A stretch of DNA of 64,000 nt. Source: Tubiluchus corallicola (lineage: Eukaryota > Priapulida > Priapulimorpha > Priapulimorphida > Tubiluchidae). Position numbers and translations under genes: made by a program. The stretch lies in NCBI GenBank assembly GCA_030141605.1, contig JAQGDQ010000595.1:1-64000 (forward strand). The letters run 5' to 3'. The number at the start of each line of letters is the position of its first letter. Position 1 is the stretch's first letter. Below the pieces are notes generated by a model, which worked only from the letters and a program-made list of their open reading frames with translations, was not told the DNA's origin and did not search any database. Below are positions 59,201 through 64,000 of the stretch, piece by piece.

Positions 59201-62127
59201 ATTTTATACGGACGAAAAGACAAAATGTGGAGGTTTTTTTAACAAGAACATTTAGCAAGAAATTGCCAAATCGAAAATATACAAGTAATCAGGCAGCAGG
59301 AACATTTTGACAACATTAGTGTTATTTTCACACAGAACCTAGCCACTGGGGGGGAGGGGGGGGCAAGCCGGCCCAACTCAGTGCCGGTCCCAAGCCAGGA
59401 TAAATAGCCAGGAAGGGCATCCGCCTGTAAAAACTGCGCCAAAACCTTCTATGAATGAGTCTAAAGTCCACAAAGAAGTGGTCAGACCTGCTCTAATCTA
59501 TGGGCTGGAAGCAGCTTCTCTAAAGAAGACCGAAGAGAAGAAAATGGATGTGGTGGAGATGAGAATGTTGAGAAGGATGGTGGGAATAACAAGAAGAGAT
59601 AAAATTAGAAATAATAATATCAGAGGAACTGTAAAAGTAGTGGAAGCCTCGCAAGATTGTGATGGTATGGACACCTGAAAAGAAGAGTCGGTGAAGATCA
59701 TGTGGGAAGGGAGGTCATGGAAATGGAAGTGCTGGGAAATAGAAGAAGAGGACGACCCAAGGGGAGATGGATTGAATGTATTAATGGAGACCTTAGAGAG
59801 GAGAACATAAATGAAGAGATGGTCAACAACGGAATGCGTGGAGAAGACTCATTCACAACGACGACCCCGCATAGGGAAAAGCTGGGAAAAAGAAGAAGAA
59901 GAGGTGTTATTTTCACAAATAGAACTATAGTTGATTCAACGGCCAAACGTATCAGCAGGCCTACTTGCAAGGAAATATTACGTATAAGTGTATTGTGCGT
60001 ACAAACATTTTTGATTTTGGATTTGAAATCTTCATTATTAAAAAACAGGATATTATGAACTAGTTAAAACAACGTAACAAATAACTTACTTCAGTAGGAT
60101 AAACCTTCAATGTTGAAACAGTGACGTTTCCTTGTGCAACCGTTGGCAAGCTGATAGTAGCATCCTAAAATGTAGAAATTTTTCTTTTAAAGATTTTTAT
60201 TTCCTTCAAAAAGTGCTGCTGTAGGGGGCAGAGTAACCCATTAGCCGAAGTAGGACACTTCCGATAAAACACATGTGGTAAATTTGCAGAAAAGCAGTGT
60301 CGTACATGGGCAGCCCAAGTAGGACGCTAGCGATTTGTGTCGAGAATCGAGATTTATGCCATAATAAAACATAAAACTATATTTGTTTTAGAAAAAAGTA
60401 ACTTTATAATAATGATGGATAGCCCTTGACAATTTACAAATGTATTTTTTACAACAAATAATCATTATTATTATTAGCTCCATAAATATCATCATAACAT
60501 TAAACTATGTATCTAATTCTTTAAAGGGAGATTCTATCAGGGCACATAACTCGCTAACCCGTTTACTTAGTAGGAAACAATTATTTGTCAAAGAGGGATT
60601 GAAAAGGATCACCTGTCTGTGAGCAAGACAAAATAAAAAATGATATACCTTAAACAAATGTTGCAATCGCCTAAAAGTGTGCTATTTCACTTCAAAGAAG
60701 ATTAATATTGGCAAATATTAATTTTTCTAGCTCAGAATAAAATTCTTTTATTTTATCAGATGTATAATAAAATTATTCAACGTGTATCGACGTTTTTAAT
60801 TATTATTATTACATAAACAATGGCAAACGGACGGTGGCAGTACGCTTAGCGACTCAATTCACGACCTGTTTCTAGTGTCCTACATGGGCAGCCCATGTAC
60901 GACGGGTCCTACTTGGGCTAGCCCATGTACGACGGGTCCTACTTCGGCTAGTGGGTTACTCGGCGCCCAACACTGCATTTACATTTGCTGACCTCTGACA
61001 ACAATCTTTAAGATTTAATGTTGATAATTGAGTTTATCACACATTTTTACATACTAAAGAAAAACAAAATTTAAAAAGACAGTGGATAGATTACAACACT
61101 GCACTTGTGAGGGTAAACTATTTTGCATATAACATTATCAGATAGATTTGATAGTTAGGAAAAGTGAGAAAAACTTACCTCAATACTGATCGCAATTCTG
61201 TCTTTGTTAGGAAGTTCAAATTCCGCAGGTTGTACATTCTGCAACACAGAAACAAGATTCACAAGATTCATTGCTATTGCATAAAAATGACTAAGTATAT
61301 CTAAGTAATTAGATAGATGAGTGTTAGACAGAAAAACACGTGCATATGCCAATGACAATTATACGGATATGTTGTATTTAGTTTAGATAGTTTTTTCTTT
61401 TTTGTTTTTATATTGTTTCTTATGTTGGGTTGAGTTCTTGATTTATATGTAATTATTAGTTTTGTTTTTGATGAGTTCAAATTTTCCATTTTGTTTGCTA
61501 ATTTAAATCTTGCCTCTTCTCATAGCCAAACTTATTTACTGTTTCTAAATTTAAACTTATTTGAACTTGTTGCCTCATTTATTTTTATTTATTTTGTTAA
61601 GTTGCTTATTATTTTCATTTGTACATACCTCACTTGACAGGTCATTTAATTTTCTTTAGTTTGGATAGGGGTGGTTGACTTGGTGACCCTTGGTCTTTTC
61701 GCCACACCGTCTTTATTTTAGTTTTTACCTTTTGTTTATGTTTATTATGTAAAATTCAGAGACAAATAAATTTTTTACTTACTTACTTACTTACTTGTAA
61801 CTTCTGTGAATACATTAACAAGATTCACTGATATTGTATACAAAATGACAATAATCAGATTAAGTATTGCAATTACAAAAAGCTGAAAATAAACACTTGT
61901 GCGAGCCAATGATAATTAAACAGAAATCTTTCTATACATAATTCATAATCATTTATTGAAAAAAAAACCAATAAAATTATTCTAGTTAATTAAAGTTAAA
62001 AGCAATAGATACCATATTGCCGAGCTAAACCTGAAACTATTATACGTACTCTAATAGCAGTGCTGAGTCCATCACTTAAGACCCAATTGAAAGAATCAAT
62101 GTGAGGTCGGACCAAATCTTGCAGCGT
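32916..62127 (-). CDS. POLR1B: DNA-directed RNA polymerase I subunit RPA2 (A135)
   Basis: Second-largest catalytic subunit of nucleolar RNA polymerase I, which transcribes 45S pre-rRNA. Twenty exons were traced, summing to 3,336 coding bases: 1,111 residues plus stop, all phases consistent. Human POLR1B is 1,135, so only about 30 N-terminal residues are missing, probably beyond the right edge. Conserved blocks in order: [19 protein letters not shown] (protrusion); [40 protein letters not shown] and [11 protein letters not shown] (active-site hybrid-binding blocks); [28 protein letters not shown]-terminal zinc ribbon follows (CKHC...CHAC), then a final helix typical of Pol I. No frameshift or in-frame stop was found. 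The introns contain most of the window's solo LTRs and MITEs. Confidence 0.96.
33137..33205 (-). repeat. Tandem duplication at the last POLR1B acceptor
   Basis: aaatgatgcaaaatgattgc occurs twice, 35 bp apart. On the gene strand this doubles the T-rich tract; only the exon-proximal copy is followed by the AG that is used. Confidence 0.8.
33346..33757 (+). mobile_element. hAT-like MITE with CAGGGGTGTGCAAAC termini, copy 1
   Basis: Ends caggggtgtgcaaac...ttgcacacccctg. Flanking 8-mers ctctagaa and gtatagaa agree at 6 of 8. Subterminal gcggcccgcgggc motifs are typical of hAT elements. It lies in the last POLR1B intron. Confidence 0.82.
34017..34440 (+). mobile_element. Solo LTR, family 1
   Basis: 424 bp, tgtggaag...tttcaca, perfect 5-bp TSD ggctt (34012-34016, 34441-34445). 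It contains an AATAAA in its second half, as an LTR R region should. Near-identical to 37210-37632 in reverse. Confidence 0.88.
34562..34726 (-). CDS. POLR1B: POLR1B exon 19 in window
   Basis: 55 codons, [18 protein letters not shown] and [19 protein letters not shown], the clamp-anchor block; acceptor tgtag and donor gtagct. Confidence 0.95.
35078..35538 (+). mobile_element. hAT-like MITE with CAGGGATGAGAAT termini, copy 1
   Basis: Ends cagggatgagaat...attctcatccctg. Matches 54738-55266 over most of its length. No clear TSD. Confidence 0.75.
36186..36812 (+). mobile_element. Candidate Helitron-like element, copy 1
   Basis: The right part matches 42062-42446. Both end in a small hairpin (here cgcaaaatgtttttgtg), 9 nt, then CTAG|T, the layout of a Helitron 3' end. 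The left part matches inverted 12250-12500. The 5' end is not defined. Confidence 0.5.
37036..37190 (-). CDS. POLR1B: POLR1B exon 18 in window
   Basis: [14 protein letters not shown] and [17 protein letters not shown]. The acceptor lies 20 bp from the end of a solo LTR (37210-37632), so the branch point region is partly LTR or target-site sequence. Confidence 0.95.
37210..37632 (-). mobile_element. Solo LTR, family 1, beside POLR1B exon 18
   Basis: 423 bp, perfect 5-bp TSD gtact (37205-37209, 37633-37637). The first base is C instead of the canonical T of TG. It is inverted relative to 34017-34440, with 2.8 kb between. Confidence 0.87.
37640..37734 (-). mobile_element. Partial 5S-headed SINE or 5S pseudogene fragment
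   Basis: The minus strand reads CTACGGCCATGTCACGTTG onward to about TTGGATGGGT, then leaves the 5S sequence. It abuts the solo LTR at 37210-37632. The element's body is absent. Confidence 0.75.
37884..37982 (-). CDS. POLR1B: POLR1B exon 17 in window
   Basis: [15 protein letters not shown] then [10 protein letters not shown]; it completes a Gly codon from exon 16 and leaves one base for exon 18. Confidence 0.93.
38130..38765 (-). mobile_element. CR1/jockey-like LINE 3' fragment
   Basis: The minus strand encodes about 64 residues with [15 protein letters not shown], then [11 protein letters not shown], the usual C terminus of CR1/L2/jockey reverse-transcriptase ORFs, followed by an AT-rich 3' region ending near 38130. 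5' truncated. Confidence 0.7.
38840..39395. other. POLR1B intron stretch, nothing recognised
   Basis: A 91-codon open frame on the plus strand (38963-39238) has no family resemblance that I know and no splice context. I see no repeats. Confidence 0.4.
39401..39557 (-). CDS. POLR1B: POLR1B exon 16 in window
   Basis: [36 protein letters not shown] and TIG: the catalytic-centre and switch blocks shared by all multisubunit polymerases. Confidence 0.96.
39856..40065 (-). CDS. POLR1B: POLR1B exon 15 in window
   Basis: 70 codons: [19 protein letters not shown] through VVIQLRIN, phase 0 to phase 0. Confidence 0.93.
40298..40840 (+). mobile_element. 5S rRNA-headed SINE, copy 2
   Basis: 543 bp with a perfect 11-bp TSD ataaaacttat (40287-40297 and 40841-40851). 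It has the same 5S head and body as the copy at 14156, plus an insertion of about 50 nt near 40740-40790. It lies in a POLR1B intron, antisense to the gene. Near-perfect TSDs imply recent insertion. Confidence 0.88.
41197..41600 (+). repeat. Dispersed repeat, copy 1 (about 400 bp)
   Basis: Shares gcgggcgagcccaact and tgtgttgtactaaaactagg blocks with 47767-48160, plus matching flanks. It has no identifiable termini. Confidence 0.75.
41641..41791 (+). repeat. (GA)n microsatellite
   Basis: About 150 bp of GA repeats, pure in its central part. It lies 18 bp beyond the donor of exon 14, so on the gene strand it is a (CT)n tract early in the intron. Confidence 0.95.
41809..41976 (-). CDS. POLR1B: POLR1B exon 14 in window
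   Basis: 56 codons starting [14 protein letters not shown], the invariant acidic active-site block. The donor lies 18 bp from a 150-bp (AG)n tract in the intron. Confidence 0.95.
42062..42445 (+). mobile_element. Candidate Helitron-like element, copy 2
   Basis: It ends with the perfect hairpin cgcaaa-tttt-tttgcg, then gggcctttg and CTAGT. It is 5' truncated relative to 36186. Confidence 0.5.
42480..42625 (-). mobile_element. Fragment of a hAT-like element
   Basis: The minus strand begins gcagcgtcgggttccttac and continues through repeated gtaatctgattac-type motifs, a recurrent hAT MITE terminus. The other end is missing. Confidence 0.45.
42648..43130 (-). CDS. POLR1B: POLR1B exon 13 in window
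   Basis: 161 codons with [35 protein letters not shown] and [12 protein letters not shown]. Confidence 0.95.
43687..44020 (+). mobile_element. LINE ORF2 C-terminal end with C2H2 finger and (CAT)n tail
   Basis: It encodes an Arg/Glu-rich segment ([20 protein letters not shown]), then [20 protein letters not shown], a C2H2 finger ending HLRAH, followed by stop, a tail including ggtcatcttcgattcaaagg, and (CAT)n at 43995-44018. This is the standard 3' end of a widespread animal LINE family; it is not a host zinc-finger gene. Confidence 0.8.
44100..44500 (-). repeat. Dispersed repeat with cataagttggcat block, copy 1
   Basis: The reverse strand contains gcttcaaagtagaatgca. Homologous to 54149-54420 and 57459-57730. 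Termini unknown. Confidence 0.7.
44555..45075 (-). CDS. POLR1B: POLR1B exon 12 in window
   Basis: The largest exon (521 bp). It encodes [47 protein letters not shown] and [13 protein letters not shown] solo LTR starts 73 bp upstream. Confidence 0.95.
45149..45522 (-). mobile_element. Solo LTR, family 2
   Basis: 374 bp, homologous in reverse to 58043-58383. It includes ccttatatagc (a TATA box on the minus strand) and ctttattaa near the other end. Flanks attta and attga agree at 4 of 5. Confidence 0.82.
45528..45862 (+). mobile_element. MITE with CCGTATTTATTCGAGTATAA termini
   Basis: Inverted ends of about 26 bp (cgagtataacgcgca / tgcgcattatactcg). The right flank is TA; the left flank now reads GA. 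It touches the target duplication of the LTR 45149-45522. Confidence 0.78.
46247..46728 (-). mobile_element. hAT-like MITE with CAGGGGTGTGCAAAC termini, copy 2
   Basis: Same family in opposite internal orientation. Perfect 8-bp TSD tactagca (46239-46246, 46729-46736). Confidence 0.87.
46778..47132 (+). mobile_element. Solo LTR, family 3
   Basis: 355 bp, tgttacggaggc...cactataaca, flanks gatat and ggtat (4 of 5). GC-rich first half, cataaaagcg as TATA-like box, and aataaa at about 47066. No homologue elsewhere in the window. Confidence 0.78.
47347..47440 (-). CDS. POLR1B: POLR1B exon 11 in window
   Basis: [17 protein letters not shown] onward; ends with one base of a Lys codon completed in exon 12. 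Confidence 0.92.
47767..48160 (+). repeat. Dispersed repeat, copy 2 (about 400 bp)
   Basis: Diverged direct copy of 41197-41600. Both copies are in POLR1B introns and in the same orientation. Confidence 0.75.
48545..48715 (+). repeat. Simple-sequence-like block of gtcatacaaacaaaacgtc
   Basis: Imperfect repeats of aaacaaaacgtctatatgtc and catacatgtc. It opens with ggtgcccaaatgtcacat, similar to the core of the 31-bp array at 27.3 kb. Confidence 0.6.
48932..49103 (-). CDS. POLR1B: POLR1B exon 10 in window
   Basis: Contains [23 protein letters not shown] and [16 protein letters not shown], as expected before the EKxEGW segment. Confidence 0.93.
49309..49908 (+). mobile_element. hAT-like MITE with CAGTGGCGGCTCGTA terminus
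   Basis: Left cagtggcggctcgtagc, right, read inward, cagtggtgactcatg. It contains an internal direct repeat around ctttctctgcctgggctcag. The flanking 8-mers match only partly. Confidence 0.65.
50350..50496 (-). CDS. POLR1B: POLR1B exon 9 in window
   Basis: Encodes [20 protein letters not shown] to [15 protein letters not shown]. It begins with the last base of a codon and ends with two bases of one. Confidence 0.9.
50548..51051 (+). mobile_element. 510-bp dispersed repeat, copy 2
   Basis: Begins tttgttcttaatcaataagc and ends aattgaaactgaattgaatt; near-identical to 28760-29275. Confidence 0.82.
51182..51305 (-). mobile_element. LINE ORF fragment
   Basis: The minus strand reads [20 protein letters not shown] then [12 protein letters not shown], the RWxGHxxRxPD block found near the end of many animal LINE ORFs. 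Just beyond it cttgggcatatgcttag repeats part of the block in inverted orientation. Confidence 0.65.
51661..52254 (+). mobile_element. MITE with 27-bp perfect terminal repeats
   Basis: Ends start GGGGAGACCCGGGTAAAGTG on both strands and match over 27 bases, with TA on both flanks (51659-51660, 52255-52256). Internal gatccactttgccc motifs recur. The ends are the most intact of any MITE here. Confidence 0.85.
52474..52550 (-). CDS. POLR1B: POLR1B exon 8 in window
   Basis: [20 protein letters not shown] with the family's [11 protein letters not shown] signature; ends with two bases of a split Ser codon. Confidence 0.93.
52840..53015 (+). mobile_element. Probable LINE 3' tail
   Basis: AT-rich sequence with ttgaaataaaatattaaatc and a run of ctaaat-type units. 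It resembles the tails at 29275 and 61790. No ORF attached. Confidence 0.4.
53488..54006 (+). mobile_element. 510-bp dispersed repeat, copy 3
   Basis: It shares with copy 1 the exact upstream start tccaagtcagt.gatttgtt, and ends in aattgaaattgaattgaatt. Confidence 0.82.
54149..54420 (+). repeat. Dispersed repeat with cataagtcggcat block, copy 2
   Basis: caaaccgtaca-like start, gcttcaaagtagaatgcatc, then ataaccccgtaccaactt. The same order is seen at 57459. It is preceded by (TA)n at 54116-54137. Confidence 0.7.
54738..55266 (+). mobile_element. hAT-like MITE with CAGGGATGAGAAT termini, copy 2
   Basis: Same termini as copy 1; cttatgg repeats at 54731-54737 and 55267-55273, a TSD with one position lost. 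It keeps a segment ggggcaaagcccccttgg that copy 1 lacks. Confidence 0.8.
55353..55448 (-). CDS. POLR1B: POLR1B exon 7 in window
   Basis: 32 codons, [18 protein letters not shown] then [11 protein letters not shown]. Acceptor tttcag, donor gtatat. It fills the only gap between exons 6 and 8. Confidence 0.92.
55739..56053 (+). mobile_element. MITE-like element with CTGAGTGTAATAG ends
   Basis: ctgagtgtaatag at the left and ctattacactcag at the right, 315 bp apart. No clear TSD; candidate only. Confidence 0.4.
56199..56255 (+). repeat. (AAAT)n microsatellite
   Basis: About 14 units of AAAT, possibly the tail of an older retroposon upstream. Confidence 0.95.
56475..56573 (-). CDS. POLR1B: POLR1B exon 6 in window
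   Basis: 33 codons ending [18 protein letters not shown]; phase 0 on both sides. Confidence 0.92.
56795..56995 (+). repeat. Cluster of tcaaatgtagac motifs, copy 2
   Basis: Opens ggttttacatgtcaaatgta and repeats aactcaaatgtagac-like units about every 20-25 bp. It mirrors 3176-3295 in opposite orientation. Confidence 0.65.
57261..57401 (-). CDS. POLR1B: POLR1B exon 5 in window
   Basis: 47 codons with [19 protein letters not shown] and [11 protein letters not shown], among the most conserved residues of second-largest polymerase subunits. Confidence 0.95.
57459..57730 (+). repeat. Dispersed repeat with cataagtcggcat block, copy 3
   Basis: Same block order as 54149-54420, ending near ataaccccgtacccactttt and ccaatactacc. 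It lies in the intron between exons 4 and 5. Confidence 0.7.
57896..58015 (-). CDS. POLR1B: POLR1B exon 4 in window
   Basis: 40 codons: [18 protein letters not shown] and, at the end, GEVPVMVK. Acceptor tttcag, donor gtaaca. A solo LTR is inserted only 27 bp upstream of the exon (58043-58383). Confidence 0.93.
58043..58383 (+). mobile_element. Solo LTR, family 2
   Basis: 341 bp, perfect 5-bp TSD gtaac (58038-58042, 58384-58388). It starts tgttgtgg, carries ctatataagg and aaataaag, and ends acacaact. It is 27 bp from POLR1B exon 4. Confidence 0.86.
59333..59903 (+). mobile_element. Nonautonomous RTE-like LINE derivative, copy 2
   Basis: 571 bp with a perfect 14-bp TSD gtgttattttcaca (59319-59332, 59904-59917). 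Head cctagccact plus a G-rich run, leader, reverse-transcriptase C-terminal segment ([38 protein letters not shown]) and (GAA)n end. A frameshift at about 59676 splits the remaining ORF. Confidence 0.85.
60090..60164 (-). CDS. POLR1B: POLR1B exon 3 in window
   Basis: 25 codons encoding [14 protein letters not shown] and then VYPTE, the segment before the conserved CRxR...TYxGKL. Confidence 0.92.
60224..60968 (+). mobile_element. MITE with GAGTAACCCA terminal repeats
   Basis: The core of the terminal repeats, gagtaacccattagccgaag, continues for 26 bases with one mismatch between ends. Inside them, gtcgtacatgggcagccc-type motifs form further direct and inverted repeats. It begins 60 bp upstream of POLR1B exon 3 on the gene strand. 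Confidence 0.78.
61179..61238 (-). CDS. POLR1B: POLR1B exon 2 in window
   Basis: 20 codons ([14 protein letters not shown] at the end), between acceptor gttgcag and donor gtaagt. Confidence 0.9.
61500..61797 (+). mobile_element. LINE 3' end with (ACTT)n tail
   Basis: AT-rich sequence including tcacttgacaggtcatttaa and aaattcagagacaaataaat, closing with five ACTT units. Typical of a CR1-like or other non-LTR 3' end; no ORF. Confidence 0.55.
62050..62127 (-). CDS. POLR1B: POLR1B exon 1 in window (second or later in gene)
   Basis: 26 codons, phase 0, starting [17 protein letters not shown], which matches about residue 34 onward of the human protein. Acceptor gtttcag, donor gtacgt. Confidence 0.9.
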
Positions 62128-62160
62128 CTGAAACAGGATTCAATAATAAAATCTGTAACA

Positions 62161-62801
62161 AATTAATGATCTACAATTCTGGTGTGGCAGCAATAACTTT
62201 TACCTTTACACAGAAGTGTAAAGATCTGGGTATCACCATCGATAGTATGCTTAATTTTCAAACACATATAAACAACGTTGTCAATAAAGCACATGGAAGA
62301 CTGGCATTGATCAATTGTAGTTTCCTTGACGGACCTATGGTAACCAAACTGTACAAATCAATGGTTCGTCCCATTCTGGATTATGGTGACGTGATTTGCA
62401 GCCCAAATCGTCAAGACATGATAAGGAAAATTGAAAGTATACAACGTCGAGCTACTAGACTTGTACCTGCCATTTCTCATTTACCGTATGTTGCAAGACT
62501 TAAGATTCTGGGCTTTACAACTCTGAAGTACAGACGCAAAAGACAAGATTTAATCCAAACATGCTGCATTCTTAAAAGCATAGAAACCATCAACAGTGAA
62601 ATATTTTTCCACCGACAGACATATCATGGTACCAGAGGTCACTCCTATAAAATCAAGAAGAGGACAGTTCCCCAAAGGTGGAGTAGAAGAAGATTCACAT
62701 TTGCAAGGCGAGTAATTAATGAGTGGAACACGCTGCCTGACAATGTAGTTCAAGCATCCAATCCTGCCCAGTTTAAGTTTCGTCTCGATAGATATTGAAA
62801 A
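62161..62801 (+). mobile_element. CR1/jockey-like LINE, truncated reverse-transcriptase ORF
   Basis: An open frame of 210 codons, 62166-62798: LGITIDSMLNFQTHINNV, YKSMVRPILDYGDVI, RKIESIQRRATRLVPAI and the C-terminal WNTLPDNVV. These are the thumb and connection regions of CR1/jockey-type reverse transcriptases. 5' truncated, no premature stop, so probably a young insertion. It starts 34 bp from POLR1B exon 1 in window. Confidence 0.85.
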
Positions 62802-62825
62802 AACAATGCTGAAAAATATATAGCA

Positions 62826-63686
62826 TACCTGTCAACCTATACGGTTTGGCCGTATTGCTGTACGGGAAAAATGCATTTTTGGCCCAATACGGCTTACAAG
62901 AAAATCCATACGGCGAAAAGAAAAATATACGGCAAAATCAAAATGTTGCTCAGCGAAAATAATCGCATCGAATATTCCCTTTTTGATCGGTACTTTCATG
63001 CAGACGATCTTACTTCCGTTCAAACGTTGTCATTGCGCACACTCAGCTAATAATTTTTAACATCTGGTTAACCACTTCCGCTATTTCATTCGTGAAAAAA
63101 ACATGGCAAGCGAACGTGTTCCTCCGGCGAAAAAGCAAAAAACTGGAACTGGACGTCATTTAAAAGAATGGGAGAGCCCAAAGTTTTGTGGTGGAGCATA
63201 CGCTGGATGGGTGAAAGCCTCGTCAGAAGGCTGCGACTACTCGTTTTGTGTTCCATGTAGGAAAAATGTGAAAGTGCGAGCGTCATTCAGTTTTGCAGTA
63301 AAGTAATTCAGTGATTGTATAACAGGATATAAGGAAGAATGTGAGATTAACTTGAACCCTCTCTCGTTTTTATGTGTTTTGTCTTTTTTTTAATATATAT
63401 GTATATATAAAGTTAAGTGTTTGTTACAAAATTCCATCTGATATGCATACATAAATAATATCACACCATAACTAAATAGTTTTTTTTTCATGAAAACAAG
63501 ACAATAAAATCATGTTCCAATGATTTTTTTGTTGTTGTGTGGACTGATATGCGATCTCGTGACTGGTCTGTTTCTGTTGGCTCCCAGCAAATTAACATAT
63601 TTTCAGATTCCGTAAGGTCCCGTGCTGTCTTATAAGGTTTAGCAAGACCCTATATAAGGGCAACGCTAATAACATGTTGACAGGTA
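62826..63686 (+). mobile_element. hAT-like element with TACCTGTCAAC termini
   Basis: Ends tacctgtcaac...gttgacaggta, with a shared atatag in the flanks rather than a clean 8-bp TSD. It contains a 67-codon frame (63103-63306) whose KEWESPKFCGGAYAGWV and C-x2-C resemble the N-terminal zinc-binding part of some hAT transposases. The rest of the transposase is gone. Confidence 0.6.
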
Positions 63687-64000
63687 TGATATAGACACCA
63701 GGTTGCCACAATGGCAACAAGAAACCCTGTGCTTCGCTTCGTGATCGCAGTGTCGCCAGCTAATATGTATTTTTAATATTGATAAAGTAAACAAGGAAGA
63801 GTGGAGAGGTTCATAAGCTATTTATATTTATATCTATGTCTATTTAAGCTTAACCTCTATCCTTCGACAGTAACGGTAAAATGTTTCTGCTCCACTCACT
63901 GTTTTGTATACAGTTGCAACTTCTGCTTTCTGTTTATATAACAAAATCAATAAATAAACGTTCGTAGTCCTCACTTCAGTGTGATATTTTTATCAGCTCT
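63687..64000. other. Right edge, nothing recognised
   Basis: No POLR1B first exon found on the minus strand. ataaataaacg and a tatataac string lie near 63940; an LTR end is possible but not supported. Confidence 0.35.

Noticed and set aside
63103-63306. Independent small zinc-binding protein gene
   Set aside because: It lies inside terminal repeats of a hAT-like element and looks like the start of a lost transposase.

Overview
The window is AT-rich nuclear DNA from an animal. Its three protein-coding genes are conserved across metazoans, have many introns with GT-AG borders, and sit among dense transposon debris. I could not fix the phylum. The mix of a 5S-headed SINE, pogo/mariner-like and hAT-like MITEs, RTE- and CR1-like LINE fragments and small solo LTRs fits an invertebrate metazoan. 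No complete autonomous transposon is present.

Layout. (1) About 1-15 kb, + strand: the last eight coding exons of a DENND6 (FAM116) gene, a Rab GEF; its 5' exons lie beyond the left edge. (2) 15.2-18.5 kb: a MITE swollen by about 33 copies of a 73-bp minisatellite, then about 3 kb with little in it. (3) 21.6-30.4 kb, + strand: a complete somatic cytochrome c gene with two coding exons, an 8-kb intron full of nested repeats, and a probable 5'UTR intron. (4) 62.1-32.9 kb, - strand: 20 exons of POLR1B, the second-largest RNA polymerase I subunit. They join in frame to 1,111 residues plus stop, and lack only about the first 30 residues. CYCS and POLR1B converge tail to tail. (5) 62.2-64 kb: a CR1/jockey-like LINE end and a hAT-like element, probably in POLR1B intron 1 or upstream of the gene.

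The most interesting structures are in DENND6. A 2.41-kb inverted duplication (754-3163 and 6845-9257) carries an identical antisense copy of a coding exon. Interrupted LINE and MITE insertions show that the right arm is the source. A second inverted copy (4595-5405 from 10854-11670) is packaged inside pogo-like terminal repeats and carries the intron/exon junction of another exon, as a Pack-TIR transposon would. Both inverted pairs flank exons of one pre-mRNA, so long intramolecular dsRNA and circular exon RNAs are plausible.

Other mobile DNA: two full copies of a 5S rRNA-headed SINE of 504-543 bp with perfect target-site duplications (TSDs); six solo LTRs of three families with no internal regions; a nonautonomous RTE derivative with a fixed 5' end; a candidate Helitron 3' end; and several MITE families whose TSDs or terminal repeats can be read directly. 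All boundaries were read by eye, and no alignment or database search was run.
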